DNA of 64,000 nt from Thioclava sp. GXIMD4216 (GTDB lineage: Bacteria; Pseudomonadota; Alphaproteobacteria; Rhodobacterales; Rhodobacteraceae). The position numbers were made by a program, and so were the translations under genes. Under the pieces are notes generated by a model, which ran no database searches, had not been told where the DNA came from, and worked only from the letters and a program-made list of their open reading frames with translations. Below, in pieces: positions 1-7,280 of this stretch. Location: positions 1,777,501 to 1,841,500 of the forward strand of contig NZ_CP149926.1 in NCBI RefSeq assembly GCF_037949285.1, in the 5' to 3' direction. How positions within the stretch are numbered: position 1 is the first letter of the stretch; every line of letters starts with the position of its first letter.

Positions 1-165
1 CTTTATCTGGAGGTCATGAATGATGCCGAACGCGACCGCCTGCATCACAATATGGCCGAAGCGATGGCGTCCTGTTCCACGCCGGTCACGGAACGCTGGC
101 TGTCCGTGCTGAACCGTGTGCATCCGGATTATGCGGCGGGTGTGCGCAAGGCGCTTCAGGGATAA
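1..165 (+). CDS. Catalase, C-terminal fragment (cut by window edge)
   Basis: An open frame enters from the left edge and ends at a TAA at 163-165, giving 54 residues. The sequence runs from LYLEVMNDAERDRL through RWLSVLNRVHPDYAAGV. This matches the C-terminal helical tail of haem catalases (H2O2 dismutation), where an acidic, amphipathic helix precedes a final VDPEYG-like segment. The haem-binding and catalytic parts lie outside the window, so clade and full length cannot be judged. A hairpin 60-100 bp downstream probably ends the transcript. The assignment rests on tail similarity only. Confidence 0.7.
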   Translation, partial: LYLEVMNDAERDRLHHNMAEAMASCSTPVTERWLSVLNRVHPDYAAGVRKALQG

Positions 166-228
166 GATGCCGCAAGAGCCTTTCGGGCCTTTTTCCCTTG
201 GCGCGTAGCGGAGTGTGTAAGACCTGAA

Positions 229-261
229 AAAGGCCCGGGAGATGGAGATCTCTCGGGCCTT
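229..261. terminator. Hairpin between convergent catalase and DUF6456 genes
   Basis: AGGCCCGGGAGA (231-242) pairs with TCTCTCGGGCCT (250-261) with one G-U pair, forming a 12-bp stem. An A-run lies on the left and a TT on the right. The position between two convergent stop codons suits a shared bidirectional terminator. Confidence 0.6.
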
Positions 262-296
262 CAACATGGCGCGCGCCCCAAGGTTCGGGCGCCGGG

Positions 297-1319
297 TCAA
301 CCGATCAACGGGCTTTTGCCGCCATAGCGTTCCTCGTAATGGCGGTGCAGCCGGATCAGAGCGATGCGTAAAACGATTTTGCCAGAGCGCGCCGACCAGC
401 CCATATCCCGCTCGGTCGTCTCCAGCCCTTCCAGAAAACAGCAGCAACGAAGCACGATATCGCCCAGTCCGGGCCCCAGATCCTGCAGGGCCGCGCCGAC
501 CCGCAGTTTGGCTGCCTCGGATCCGGATTCGAGATTGCCCTGCACCGAAAGCCCCCCCGAAATGCCCGCCGTCAGGAAGCGGTCCCAGTTCTGCGTCACG
601 CGCGGCCCCATTTGCGCCAGTTCGAAATCCTCGCGCAGCCGCTCGCCCGCGGCAACAAGCTCGGCCCCCAGAAACGGCTTGCCATCCCTGTCACGCCGCC
701 GCGCAAGAATGCCCAACGGGCTTTCGGAAGTGTTGATGCTGGGGCGACGTGCGGTTGTCTCGCATTCCGGATCTTCAGGATGTGTGCCCGGCTTGCTGCC
801 CTGCTTGGACGCCGCCGCCAACCGTAAGGCATCGCGACCACCCCGCGTGATCTCGTAACTGGTCACACGGCCCTGATGCTTGACGGCAATCCAGTTGCGC
901 AGCGCAAGGGATTCCGCAAGCCCGACCTCGACCACCATCAACCGCACGGTGCCGCGCAGCACAACAGCCTTGTCCATATTGGAGGCCATCACAAGCAAGG
1001 CGCCAAATTCGGTCAGACGTTGCAAAACGCGACGGGACTCATAGGAGAAATCGACAATATCGTCTTTCTTCGGAGGCGTGTCATCTTGGAGCGCAAGGCA
1101 CGCACCGCCATCGCGCAGATGTTCCAGAGCCGCATCCACCAGAGGATCTTCGCGACGTTCTTCGATGCGACGGATACGCCGCAGAATAGTCGAGGCGTGA
1201 CAGCCCTCTTGGCGGGCCAGTTGCCGAATCGAGATCCCGTCTTCGACATGGTTGAGATACAGTTTCGCGTAGCTTGTTAACCAATTAGGAACGGAGCCAT
1301 GACGCAAGTCAGAATGCAT
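297..1319 (-). CDS. DUF6456 domain protein with N-terminal helix-turn-helix
   Basis: A 340-residue protein is read from the ATG at 1319, which follows GGGAGAA at good spacing; upstream in-frame codons have no support. Residues about 10-50 (ISIRQLARQEGCHASTILRR) look like a helix-turn-helix. The C-terminal 120 residues carry the AGERLREDFELAQMGPRVTQ-type signature of DUF6456, a domain common in Rhodobacterales and other alphaproteobacteria. The role is unknown; a DNA-binding regulator is likely. The gene is divergent from a DUF6477 gene. TTAACCAT, a CtrA-type half-site, lies in the shared upstream region near 1393. Confidence 0.75.
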   Translation of the reverse strand: MHSDLRHGSVPNWLTSYAKLYLNHVEDGISIRQLARQEGCHASTILRRIRRIEERREDPLVDAALEHLRDGGACLALQDDTPPKKDDIVDFSYESRRVLQRLTEFGALLVMASNMDKAVVLRGTVRLMVVEVGLAESLALRNWIAVKHQGRVTSYEITRGGRDALRLAAASKQGSKPGTHPEDPECETTARRPSINTSESPLGILARRRDRDGKPFLGAELVAAGERLREDFELAQMGPRVTQNWDRFLTAGISGGLSVQGNLESGSEAAKLRVGAALQDLGPGLGDIVLRCCCFLEGLETTERDMGWSARSGKIVLRIALIRLHRHYEERYGGKSPLIG

Positions 1320-1528
1320 TTCGGTTCTCCCAAAAAGGTGGCGGCACGCAAAGGTTGAATAAGTGTCATTCACAGAATTGTGCCGTCTATTTGTTAACCA
1401 TGTTTGGAAGGGAATGTTCGGGCGGAATCTGATAAAGATTACCAATACCTGCGCACGGTCCTTTGCAAAAACACGCAACACACCCAGAGGTTGATTAGCA
1501 TTTGTCTTCGGGAAAAATGGAGGCAAAA

Positions 1529-1825
1529 GTGACAGTATCGGACTCTCTCGCAATCGATATCCGCCGTCCCCGCCTGCTTCTTCAGGCGGCACGTTACAGC
1601 GCAAAACACTATCGTCGCGACCGCGATCTGCGGCGTATTTCGGGGATCACGCCTCTCGGGAGCTCAGGGGATGTTTTGAAAACCCTGCTGGCGCAGGAGG
1701 CCGAACTGGACGCGCTCAGGCGGGTCTCGCCGTTGCAGGCAGGCCGGTACAGCATCGCGCGGCATATCGATCTGCTGGCCGCCATTCTGTGTGAATTGCC
1801 GCGCTGCGGGCCGCTAGCGGTATAG
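1529..1825 (+). CDS. DUF6477 family small protein
   Basis: A 98-residue protein. I chose the GTG at 1529 because GGAGG lies 5 nt upstream (1519-1523); an in-frame ATG at 1517 is overlapped by that Shine-Dalgarno sequence. The body is rich in arginine: RRPRLLLQAARYSAKHYRRD, then LLAQEAELDALRR and a closing SIARHIDLLAAIL. This is the DUF6477 pattern seen in Rhodobacteraceae. No enzyme motif, signal peptide or membrane segment is visible. It is divergent from the DUF6456 gene, an association that may be functional. Function unknown. Confidence 0.7.
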   Translation: MTVSDSLAIDIRRPRLLLQAARYSAKHYRRDRDLRRISGITPLGSSGDVLKTLLAQEAELDALRRVSPLQAGRYSIARHIDLLAAILCELPRCGPLAV

Positions 1826-1850
1826 CGGCACGCCGCATGATGACATTCGG

Positions 1851-1880
1851 GCCGCCTATCCCTGGGATGGGCGGCTTTGC
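1851..1880 (+). terminator. Hairpin after the DUF6477 gene
   Basis: GCCGCCTATC (1851-1860) pairs with GATGGGCGGC (1866-1875) around loop CCTGG, followed by a short T-rich stretch (TTTGCTATTTG). It lies between convergent genes. Confidence 0.5.
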
Positions 1881-3427
1881 TATTTGCGGAAAAGAGATCC
1901 CAATAGGCCCCGCACCAATGCCTGACCGCTACGGCTTCCTAATTGGCGCGCAAAACTTTTTCCAAATGTTTCCAGAATTGTATCAGAGCTTTTTCTTGCG
2001 CTGCCCGAGCTGGATTTGGAATGGGTTCCGCTATAGCGGCGGGCATGGCTATGCGCTTTTTCCTCACCGGGTTGGGCGCTTTCCTGACTCTGGCCCGCGC
2101 GGTGTTGCAAAATCTCGTAGGCAGAGTCGGGGTTGACCGGTTGCCGGTATTTTTCAAAAAGATCGCAGGACCGGATGAGCGCCTGCCGATCGACATCCGT
2201 TATCGGCCCAAGCTTTGACATGGGCGGGCGGATCAATGTGCGTTCGGCGATGCCCGGAATGCCCTTCCGATCCAGAAACGAGGTCAAAGCCTCGCCTGTC
2301 CCGACATCCCGAAGTGTATCGAGGATCGAAAAGCGTGGATTGTCGCGATATGTCTCGGCGGCGCGTTCCAGATTTTTCTGGTCTTTTGCGGTGAACGCGC
2401 GCAGCGCATGTTGCACCCGATTCCCAAGCTGCGAGAGAACATCATCCGGAATATCCGTCGGATTTTGCGTCACAAAATAGATGCCTACCCCTTTGGAGCG
2501 GATCAGACGCGCGACCTGTTCGATTTTCTCCAGCAAGGGTTTGGGGGCGTCGTCAAAAAGCAGATGGGCCTCGTCAAAGAAAAAGGCGCAAACAGGTTTC
2601 TCGGGGTTGCCAACCTCTGGAAGCGTTTCAAATAGCTCGGAGAGAATCCATAGTAAGAATGTCGCGTAAACCTTTGGCGAATTTATAAGTTTATCTGCAG
2701 TCAGAATGTTGATCTGGCCGCGCCCGTCAGGTGCGCTCCGCAGCATGTCGGGAAGCGATAGCGCGGGTTCGCCAAAAAAAACTCCGGCCCCCTCCGTTTC
2801 GAGAATAAGCAACTGGCGTTGGATCGCGCCGATGGAACGGGCATCGACATTGCCATAGCGTGCCTGAATTTCATCCGCTTTTTCAGATACGTACAGAAGC
2901 AGCGCCCGCAGGTCATCAAGGTCGAGAAGGGCCAGGCCTTCTTGGTCCGCCAGATGGAAGGCAATATGCAATACGCCTTCTTGCGCCGGCGACAATCCAA
3001 GAAGCTGTGTCAGAAGAACCGGCCCCATTTCCGAGATCGTCGTGCGTACCGGAATGCCCTGCTGGCCGAAAACATCCCAGAAAACAGTTGGATAGGCGCG
3101 ATACCGGATGTCAAACCCAATGGTTTCGGCGCGCGTTTGAAAAGCCTTGTGAAGCTTGGCTGTCTCACTGCCGGCCTGGGCCAATCCGGAGAGATCGCCT
3201 TTGACATCCGCCATGAAAACCGGCACGCCAGCGTCGCTGAAACCCTCTGCAAGAACCTGTAAGGTAACGGTTTTTCCTGTTCCTGTCGCACCTGCGATCA
3301 GGCCGTGGCGGTTGCCGTGGTCAAGGCGCAGGGACTGGACGTCTTGATAATCGATACCGCCACCGCCGACGAAAATCCCTGTTTCTGTCAGCGTATTGGG
3401 CCGTGTCGGGCGGGAAAGATCACTCAT
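1880..3427 (-). CDS. HerA-like (DUF853/YjgR) P-loop ATPase
   Basis: A 515-residue protein. Walker A is GATGTGKT (residues 46-53), and Walker B is the hydrophobic stretch ending DEAHLL (about 281-290). VLSQLGNRVQHALRAF is the FtsK/HerA-type conserved segment beyond it. Architecture and length fit the DUF853 (YjgR) subfamily of HerA-like hexameric DNA translocases. The last 60 residues are Ser/Arg/Gly-rich and low complexity before an LGSRSGQALVRGLLGSLF end typical of the family. The partner nuclease NurA is not present, as usual for this subfamily. The gene appears monocistronic. The physiological role is not established. Confidence 0.85.
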   Translation of the reverse strand: MSDLSRPTRPNTLTETGIFVGGGGIDYQDVQSLRLDHGNRHGLIAGATGTGKTVTLQVLAEGFSDAGVPVFMADVKGDLSGLAQAGSETAKLHKAFQTRAETIGFDIRYRAYPTVFWDVFGQQGIPVRTTISEMGPVLLTQLLGLSPAQEGVLHIAFHLADQEGLALLDLDDLRALLLYVSEKADEIQARYGNVDARSIGAIQRQLLILETEGAGVFFGEPALSLPDMLRSAPDGRGQINILTADKLINSPKVYATFLLWILSELFETLPEVGNPEKPVCAFFFDEAHLLFDDAPKPLLEKIEQVARLIRSKGVGIYFVTQNPTDIPDDVLSQLGNRVQHALRAFTAKDQKNLERAAETYRDNPRFSILDTLRDVGTGEALTSFLDRKGIPGIAERTLIRPPMSKLGPITDVDRQALIRSCDLFEKYRQPVNPDSAYEILQHRAGQSQESAQPGEEKAHSHARRYSGTHSKSSSGSARKSSDTILETFGKSFARQLGSRSGQALVRGLLGSLFRK

Positions 3428-3602
3428 GCTGGACTCTCGAACTCTGGCAGTTGAGTGAGGGTAAAATCTACGTTCAATGACGGCAACGAAAAATTAAGTA
3501 TCTTCCCCTAGTCTCCTAGATATCAGGACGGCGAATTGAGCATCGCTTTTTCTGATTTTTCCTCCCTGTCAGACTGGCCGCATCTAGGTGCGGCTTTTTT
3601 TT
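3428..3602 (+). ncRNA. Candidate small RNA ending in a strong orphan terminator
   Basis: A strong intrinsic terminator (stem 3577-3582/3589-3594, then eight T) stands on the plus strand with no plus-strand gene before it for over 1.7 kb. The sequence before it holds pyrimidine-rich single-stranded stretches, TTCCCC near 3512 and TTTTTCCTCCC near 3556-3566. The latter resembles an anti-Shine-Dalgarno seed of trans-acting sRNAs. The 5' end is not defined; TTGAGT near 3451 is a weak -35 candidate. The start given is only the left limit of the intergenic region. Confidence 0.4.
3577..3602 (+). terminator. Rho-independent terminator with no upstream ORF
   Basis: GCCGCA-TCTAGG-TGCGGC hairpin followed by TTTTTTTT (3595-3602). 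Confidence 0.8.
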
Positions 3603-3655
3603 GTGCAATCGCTTGAAAATTCACTGTGTCACACAGGTTTCATGCGCAAAGCCTG

Positions 3656-3684
3656 TTGACGAGTTTCCAAGAGGCTTCTAGCGT
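3656..3684 (+). promoter_or_regulatory. Predicted sigma-70-type promoter for a small RNA
   Basis: TTGACG (3656-3661), a 17-nt spacer, then TAGCGT (3679-3684). The -35 is near consensus and the -10 is weak. Transcription would start near 3691, about 70 nt before a strong terminator. Confidence 0.45.
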
Positions 3685-3689
3685 CGCCT

Positions 3690-3762
3690 TAAATGACGAC
3701 GTCGGCCAAGTCCGACAGGGGGAACCTCTTGAAAAGGGCACCGAAAAATCGGGCCCTTTTCT
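3690..3762 (+). ncRNA. Candidate ~70-nt small RNA
   Basis: The interval is bounded by a promoter-like TTGACG-N17-TAGCGT and a terminator hairpin AAAAGGGC(3732-3739)/GCCCTTTT(3753-3760) with an inner CCG/CGG step. Within it, GTCGG-CCAAGT-CCGAC (about 3701-3716) forms a second small hairpin, followed by AGGGGGAACCTCTT. No ORF with a ribosome site fits. It could instead be an attenuated leader of the IalB gene that starts at 3906, since both lie on the same strand. No known RNA family is recognised. Confidence 0.45.
3732..3762 (+). terminator. Intrinsic terminator upstream of the IalB gene
   Basis: Perfect 8-bp stem AAAAGGGC/GCCCTTTT plus an inner CCG/CGG step, ending in TTTTC. Confidence 0.65.
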
Positions 3763-3905
3763 TACTTCAGACCATCCTGTTCCGTTTTCACGACCTGCCT
3801 CGCTTGGTTTTGATCACAAGGATTTTGCCCTGACACTCTCTTATCTCCGTGCTATGCCTGACCGCGACGGCCATGATTGGCCCGAATGAAGGATTGAAAG
3901 GCATT

Positions 3906-4583
3906 ATGACCAATCTGAATAAGACATTGATGCTCGCCTGCGCGCTGAGCATGTCCGCCTCGTTCGCAATGGCGCAAGATGCTGCGCCGGCAACCGACAC
4001 CCCCGCCGCACCCGCGCAAGCCGCACCGGCGGCAGAGGCGCCCGCAGCTTCCGGTGACGCTGCTGCAGACGCTAAAGAGCCTGCTAAAGACGGCCCCGGC
4101 ACGACCTATATCGCTTCGACTCATGGCGATTGGAAAGTGCAATGCGTGCATACCGAAGACGGTTCGGATCCCTGCCAGCTTTATCAGCTGCTGAAAGATC
4201 AGACCGGCAATAACGTTGCCGATATCTCGATGTTCCCGCTGCCCGATAATTCGCGCGCAGCTGTTGGTGCCACCATCATGGTACCGCTGGAAACGCTGCT
4301 GACCCAGAATGTGGTCATGAAGCTCGATGGGAACGAGCCGAAGGTCTATCCCTTTACCTTCTGTGCTCAGGCGGGCTGTTTTGCGCGCATCGGTCTGACC
4401 CCCGAAGAGCTGAACCAGTATAAAAAAGGCAACAAGGTTGAGATGACCATTGTTCCGGTGGCCGCACCGACCCAGAAGGTTAATGTGACGATCTCGCTGT
4501 CTGGCTTTACGGCTGCCTTTGACGAAGTCAAAGCGTCCAACGCAAAAATCCAAGCCGAGAAAAAACCGGCAGACAACAAGTAA
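3906..4583 (+). CDS. IalB family (invasion-associated locus B) periplasmic protein
   Basis: A 225-residue precursor; the ATG at 3906 starts a clear signal peptide (MTNLNKTLMLACAL to AMAQ, about residues 1-24). A low-complexity Ala/Pro linker (residues 25-60) follows. The IalB domain (PF06776) begins at STHGDWKVQC and includes DPCQLYQLLKDQTGN and a paired-cysteine FCAQAGC segment, so disulphides are likely. IalB-family proteins are common in alphaproteobacteria, and in free-living species their role is unknown. The gene is monocistronic with its own terminator, and two candidate small RNAs lie directly upstream. Confidence 0.85.
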   Translation: MTNLNKTLMLACALSMSASFAMAQDAAPATDTPAAPAQAAPAAEAPAASGDAAADAKEPAKDGPGTTYIASTHGDWKVQCVHTEDGSDPCQLYQLLKDQTGNNVADISMFPLPDNSRAAVGATIMVPLETLLTQNVVMKLDGNEPKVYPFTFCAQAGCFARIGLTPEELNQYKKGNKVEMTIVPVAAPTQKVNVTISLSGFTAAFDEVKASNAKIQAEKKPADNK

Positions 4584-4600
4584 TCCGTTGATACAGAACG

Positions 4601-4629
4601 AAAAAGCCGCCTTTTGGGGCGGCTTTTTA
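4601..4629. terminator. Bidirectional terminator between IalB and ketosynthase genes
   Basis: AAAAAGCCGCC(4601-4611) pairs with GGCGGCTTTTT. A-run and T-run flank both sides, so it can stop the two convergent transcripts. Confidence 0.85.
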
Positions 4630-4632
4630 TGT

Positions 4633-5838
4633 TTAGGCCCGCTTCAATGCCAGCACGGCATTCATGCCACCAAAGGCGAAGGCATTGGATAAGGCGATAT
4701 CCACCCTGCTTTGCCGCGCGGTATTCACCACGATATCAAGGGCGCATTCAGGATCGGCTTCGTCATAATTGATCGTCGGGGCAAGCGTATCCTCGTTCAG
4801 TGCCAGAAGGCAGGCCAAAAGCTCCACGGCCCCTGTGCCGCCGATGCAATGACCATGCATAGCCTTCGTCGAACTGATCGGAACACGGGATGCATGCGGT
4901 CCCAAAGCGCTTTGGATCGCGGCGCATTCGGTTTTGTCATTGGCTGTTGTGCCGGTCCCGTGGGCGTTGATATAGCCCACCCGACCAGCCTCGATCCGGC
5001 CATCCTCCAAAGCGCCACGGATCGCACGGGCAGCCCCGTCCTGTGACGGCATCACAATATCACTCGCATCCGAACACATTGCAAAACCACAGATTTCGGC
5101 AAGAATTTGCGCGCCTCGCGCCCGCGCATGCGCAAGACTTTCCAGAACGAAAACACCGGCACCCTCGCCCTGCACCATCCCGTCACGGCTTTTGGCAAAA
5201 GGACGACATCCGGTCTTTGACATTACCCGCAAGCCTTCCCATGCCTTGAGCCCGCCAAAATTCAGCATCGCTTCCGAACCGCCCGCCAGCATACCATCGG
5301 CAAGACCCGCGCGGATCATTTGATAGGCCAGACCGATTGCATGGTTCGAACTGGCGCAGGCTGTCGCGACCGAAAAGCTTGGTCCCTGAAGCTGCCATCG
5401 CATAGAAAGATGGGAGGCGGCGGCATTGTTCATCAACCGCGGTACGGTAAACGGATGAACGCGGGATTTGGCTTCTGCATAAACGGTATGAAACGCGTCA
5501 TTGACAGTGCCGTTCCCGCCACCTGCCGTTCCCATGATACATCCCCATCTCAATGGGTTATCAGGCGTTTCTAATCCGGCCTGTGCCATCGCCTCGGCCC
5601 CGGCCACAAGCGCAAATTGCGTAAAGCGGTCGTAAAGGCCTAGTTCTGTACGGGTGAAGCGCGCCTCGGGCTGCCAGCCTCTTACCTGCCCCCCGATCCG
5701 GATCTGTAACCGCTCAAGATCGGGGATATCCAATGTGCCGATCCCGCAACGGCCTTCACGCATGGCTTCGAACGTGCCGCGCACATCCTGCGCGAGCGCA
5801 TTAACGGTTCCGGCTCCGGTGATAACGACGCGCTGCAT
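4633..5838 (-). CDS. Beta-ketoacyl-ACP synthase (FabF-like, probably lipid A acyl supply)
   Basis: A 401-residue KAS I/II-type condensing enzyme. The Cys-His-His triad is complete: Cys161 in VATACASSNH, His293 in NAHGTGT, and His330 in KAMHGHCIGGTG. The sequence diverges from housekeeping FabF. The gene starts 3 nt after a dedicated acyl carrier protein gene and lies in an operon with lpxD. By analogy with the rhizobial acpXL/fabF-XL genes, I infer that it elongates an acyl chain destined for lipid A. A NodE-like or other special fatty-acid role is the alternative. Confidence 0.85.
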   Translation of the reverse strand: MQRVVITGAGTVNALAQDVRGTFEAMREGRCGIGTLDIPDLERLQIRIGGQVRGWQPEARFTRTELGLYDRFTQFALVAGAEAMAQAGLETPDNPLRWGCIMGTAGGGNGTVNDAFHTVYAEAKSRVHPFTVPRLMNNAAASHLSMRWQLQGPSFSVATACASSNHAIGLAYQMIRAGLADGMLAGGSEAMLNFGGLKAWEGLRVMSKTGCRPFAKSRDGMVQGEGAGVFVLESLAHARARGAQILAEICGFAMCSDASDIVMPSQDGAARAIRGALEDGRIEAGRVGYINAHGTGTTANDKTECAAIQSALGPHASRVPISSTKAMHGHCIGGTGAVELLACLLALNEDTLAPTINYDEADPECALDIVVNTARQSRVDIALSNAFAFGGMNAVLALKRA

Positions 5839-5841
5839 GGC

Positions 5842-6120
5842 TCAGGCGAGCGCCCCGCCTTTTTGACCGCAAATCATTCGCTCGACCGCGCCGACAATCG
5901 CACCGACCGAAGAGATGTCGAAATCCGACTGGCTCGGCTCGTTTGCGTTGAACGGCACGGAGATATCGAACGCTTCCTCGATGGCAAAAATCATTTCAAC
6001 CAGACCAAGGCTGTCCAGCCCCAGATCCTCAAGCGTCATATCCGGTTGCACATCTGCGGGCGCCATAACAGCTTCCCGCGCAATGATGGAGATGATTTGC
6101 TCTTGCACGTCAGACCTCAT
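5842..6120 (-). CDS. Specialised acyl carrier protein
   Basis: A 92-residue ACP; the 4'-phosphopantetheine attachment serine is Ser37 in LGLDSLGLVEMIF. Helix III is followed by an insertion (NANEPSQSDFDISS) not seen in housekeeping AcpP and reminiscent of AcpXL-type carriers. The gene is sandwiched between lpxD (7 nt upstream) and the ketosynthase gene (3 nt downstream), so it is very likely co-translated with them. It would carry the growing acyl chain for the adjacent synthase and perhaps donate it to LpxD. It is unlikely to be the main AcpP. Confidence 0.85.
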   Translation of the reverse strand: MRSDVQEQIISIIAREAVMAPADVQPDMTLEDLGLDSLGLVEMIFAIEEAFDISVPFNANEPSQSDFDISSVGAIVGAVERMICGQKGGALA

Positions 6121-6127
6121 GAGGTGA

Positions 6128-7228
6128 TTACTCGGTGCCCTTGTTTTCTCTCAGATCTGCAACAGTTTTACGAAGATCTGCGAATTGTGCAAACAATCTC
6201 GGCAAGCGGCGCAGGGATTTCTGGATTTCAACCTGTGTTTCCATCTTCACGGCAGGCGAGCCAAGAAGCACCCGTCCGGCCGGTGCATTTGTGAAGATTT
6301 TGGTTGAACCACCGGCGATAACGTCATCACCAATAAAGATATTATCCGAAACGCCGGTCTGGCCGCCTAGCACGACACGGTTGCCGATCTTGGTGGAACC
6401 GGCAATCCCGACCTGACCACAGAGCATGCAGTCCTCGCCGATCTGGACATTATGACCGACACAGACAAGATTATCGAGCTTCGTGCCATTCCCGATTTTC
6501 GTCGCACGGATAGTGCCCCGATCCACCGTGCTATTGGCACCGATCTCCACATCATGTCCAATTTCGACCGTGCCCAGAGAATGGATGCGCGTCCAATGCT
6601 GCTCGCGGATTTCCGCCCGCTTGCCAACGGTATCGCGGATCTCTTCCACACCGGACTTTTCGGGCGTCACGAAAGAAAATCCGTCTCCGCCCAGCACGGC
6701 ATTGGGGTTGCAGATGAAACGGTCGCCGATCTTCACATAGGCCATGATCCGGACGCCAGAATGGATTAGCGCCTGCGCACCGATCTGCGCACCCTCTGCG
6801 ATATAAACCTGTGCAGCGATACGGGCTTGCGGCCCGATCTTCACACCGCGTCCGATATAGGTGAACGGCCCGATCGCCGCGCCCTCGCCGATTTCGGCGC
6901 TCGGATCGATCACGGCAGAAGGATGGATGCCAGGGGCAATTTCCGGACCCGGATCGAAGACGCGCGACAGGCCGGCCATCGCCAGACGCGGACGGGGCAC
7001 GAAAATGGCCGCCTCAAGCGGGAAATCTGCAAGCGATGCGCCTTCCCACAACATCGCAGCACGTGCCTGACCCTCTTGCAGACCGGCGGCATATTTCGGG
7101 TCCATTGCCAAGGCGATCTGATTGGCGCTGGCAGTCGCGGGCTCGGAGGCGCCGGTAACGCAGATCGCGCCATCCCCCTCGAACCGAGCGCCAAGAGCCT
7201 TTGCAATCGTATCAATGCGATGTGCCAT
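6128..7228 (-). CDS. lpxD: UDP-3-O-acylglucosamine N-acyltransferase LpxD
   Basis: A 366-residue protein. It transfers a 3-hydroxyacyl chain from ACP to the amino group of UDP-3-O-acylglucosamine, the third step of lipid A synthesis, in the cytoplasm. An N-terminal substrate-binding domain (1-100) is followed by about ten left-handed beta-helix hexapeptide turns (IGEGAAIGPFTYIG onward). The catalytic histidine is His259 in VCVGHNVQIG. A helical tail of about 40 residues closes it. Usual lpxD neighbours (bamA, fabZ, lpxA) are absent; instead it heads an acp-ketosynthase operon. The L,D-transpeptidase gene lies 52 nt upstream on the same strand. Confidence 0.95.
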   Translation of the reverse strand: MAHRIDTIAKALGARFEGDGAICVTGASEPATASANQIALAMDPKYAAGLQEGQARAAMLWEGASLADFPLEAAIFVPRPRLAMAGLSRVFDPGPEIAPGIHPSAVIDPSAEIGEGAAIGPFTYIGRGVKIGPQARIAAQVYIAEGAQIGAQALIHSGVRIMAYVKIGDRFICNPNAVLGGDGFSFVTPEKSGVEEIRDTVGKRAEIREQHWTRIHSLGTVEIGHDVEIGANSTVDRGTIRATKIGNGTKLDNLVCVGHNVQIGEDCMLCGQVGIAGSTKIGNRVVLGGQTGVSDNIFIGDDVIAGGSTKIFTNAPAGRVLLGSPAVKMETQVEIQKSLRRLPRLFAQFADLRKTVADLRENKGTE

Positions 7229-7280
7229 CGAACTGCCTTTCTTTCGGATGGGTCCGTAGATCGGGCCCTTTCCAAATGAC

